The position numbers and the translations under genes are program-made. Positions 63,071 through 64,000 of a DNA stretch of 64,000 bases are shown in pieces. Source of the stretch: Gavia stellata. Lineage: Eukaryota; Chordata; Aves; Gaviiformes; Gaviidae. Position 1 is the stretch's first letter. Each line of letters begins with the position of its first letter. The stretch is taken from positions 1,240,001-1,304,000 of the forward strand of contig NC_082613.1 in NCBI RefSeq assembly GCF_030936135.1. The letters are read 5' to 3'. Under the pieces are notes generated by a model. It was not told where the DNA came from and searched no databases. It saw only the letters and a program-made list of their open reading frames with translations.

Positions 63071-63724
63071 ATGGCCGGAGGGATGCAGGATCCTCCGCAC
63101 GCCTGCCCCAGGGGTGGGCAGGGAGGACACCGCCGGTGCTGCGGGACATGCGGCAGGCGGCCCCGGTGCAGCTGGAGCTGCCCCTGCCTGTCCCCGCCCC
63201 AGGGGGTGCAGGCTTGTGCCCAGCTCCCTGCAAGGTGGGGGACAGCCCACACTTTATTCACCCCACTCTGGGGCTGGATTTGGGGTCACCCAGCTCTTTC
63301 CCGTGCCCGCTCACCCAGGCCGTGGGGGCTCAGCCGCAGCTCACTGAGCCCCCGAGCAGCCGTGTTCCTGCGCCCCGATCCCCCCTCACCCACCCCACTC
63401 CGGAACCAGACCCCAGCTCGAACCCGGGCAGGCACAGGCCGGGAGTCAGCGACTGCAGCCCTAAATCTGGGTGTCACAGAGTGGGGGGCCAGGCTGAGGC
63501 TGGCTGGGGGAAGGCCGAGTGCCAGGGGAGCGGGAGGGGGAAGGGGACGGTCACTTGGAAACAGCCAGACAACGGCCACGGGCCCCACAGGGAGAACAAG
63601 GCTGCCGGAGAGCCGTGATGCCGATATCCCGGTGCCGGCCAGGCAGCTGAGCAGGGGCTACAGCTGGAGCAGCGGCCAAGGCAAGGGCTGCCGGCGCGGC
63701 CCCAGCACTGCCAGACCAGGACGC

Positions 63725-64000
63725 CTTCCTTCGACATGGTTTAATATGAGAGAAAGCAAATGCACAATACAAAATTTAAAAACCGGCCTGTGGTTTGCCC
63801 CCCACCCGCCTTGTACCCCCGTAGGAGATAAATGGGCAGGGGGGTGGCAGCACGGCCCCGGGGGGCCGGCGGAGGGGGGGCTATGCAGCGTACATCGATA
63901 CCCCACCTGGGTGGCTGCTCCGACACACACAACACGATGCTCTTGCACAACTGTTTCGTCGTCTGTCGCTTGCGGAGGGTCTGGAAGGGCCGCAGCCCAG
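63725..64000 (-). other. Probable 3' UTR end of the next gene (HM13 by synteny)
   Basis: On the minus strand the sequence ends with ATTAAA (plus tttaat, 63740-63745) after an AT-rich stretch (tttaaattttgtattgtgc), as at the end of a transcript. No family-recognisable coding frame enters the window. In human the gene beyond ID1 in this orientation is HM13 (signal peptide peptidase), so this is probably its 3' UTR. Confidence 0.4.

Larger units (their letters stand above)
58650..63720. other. Intergenic between ID1 and the next gene
   Basis: Five kilobases, mostly very GC-rich with long open frames on both strands that look like composition artefacts. A degenerate CA/TG tract (59237-59560) and an AT-rich block (62826-63070) are listed separately. 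No gene, RNA gene or recognisable repeat was found. Confidence 0.6.

Overview
The window looks like a compact, GC-rich segment of a bird (or other archosaur) chromosome syntenic with human 20q11.21. The evidence is vertebrate split genes with short introns, CpG-island promoters, and proteins I recognise as MYLK2, TPX2, BCL2L1 (Bcl-xL) and ID1 in the conserved neighbour order. The Bcl-xL protein resembles chicken Bcl-xL but differs at many positions in its N-terminal third, so the species is probably not chicken. Exons were placed by reading both strands for GT/AG boundaries that keep the frame. The summed coding lengths are multiples of three for every gene, which supports the models.

Layout. 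1-6316 (minus): ten coding exons of MYLK2, skeletal/cardiac myosin light chain kinase; the last exon lies off the left edge. Its first coding exon carries a long tandem Lys/Glu/Ala/Pro repeat that makes the protein far longer than the mammalian one. 6317-13850: 7.5 kb without a recognisable gene, holding one ancient interspersed repeat. 13850-27890 (minus): TPX2, 17 coding exons plus an untranslated first exon, with a cell-cycle type promoter (CCAAT boxes and a CHR). 27960-30100: CpG island between divergent TPX2 and BCL2L1, with two perfect NRF1 palindromes and ZNF143-like motifs. 29150-48250 (plus): BCL2L1, with an upstream ORF, two coding exons split by a 15.4 kb intron, a conserved internal Bcl-xS splice donor, and a 3' UTR with two Pumilio motifs and a 35-bp near-perfect hairpin. 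49450-53750 (minus): a complete 15-exon BPI/LBP-family gene, closest by eye to BPIFC, sitting where mammals have COX4I2 (not seen here). 57220-58080 (minus): ID1, two coding exons, with the conserved BMP/CRE enhancer at 58570-58640. 58650-63720: GC-rich sequence without genes and one AT-rich block that may be regulatory. 63725-64000 (minus): probably the 3' UTR end of the next gene, expected from synteny to be HM13.

The genes form no operon or pathway. TPX2 and BCL2L1 share a divergent CpG-island region. I found no wholly new system. The best leads are the BCL2L1 3' UTR hairpin, the conserved uORF, the expanded MYLK2 repeat exon, the duplicated TPX2 splice donor and the BPI-family gene.
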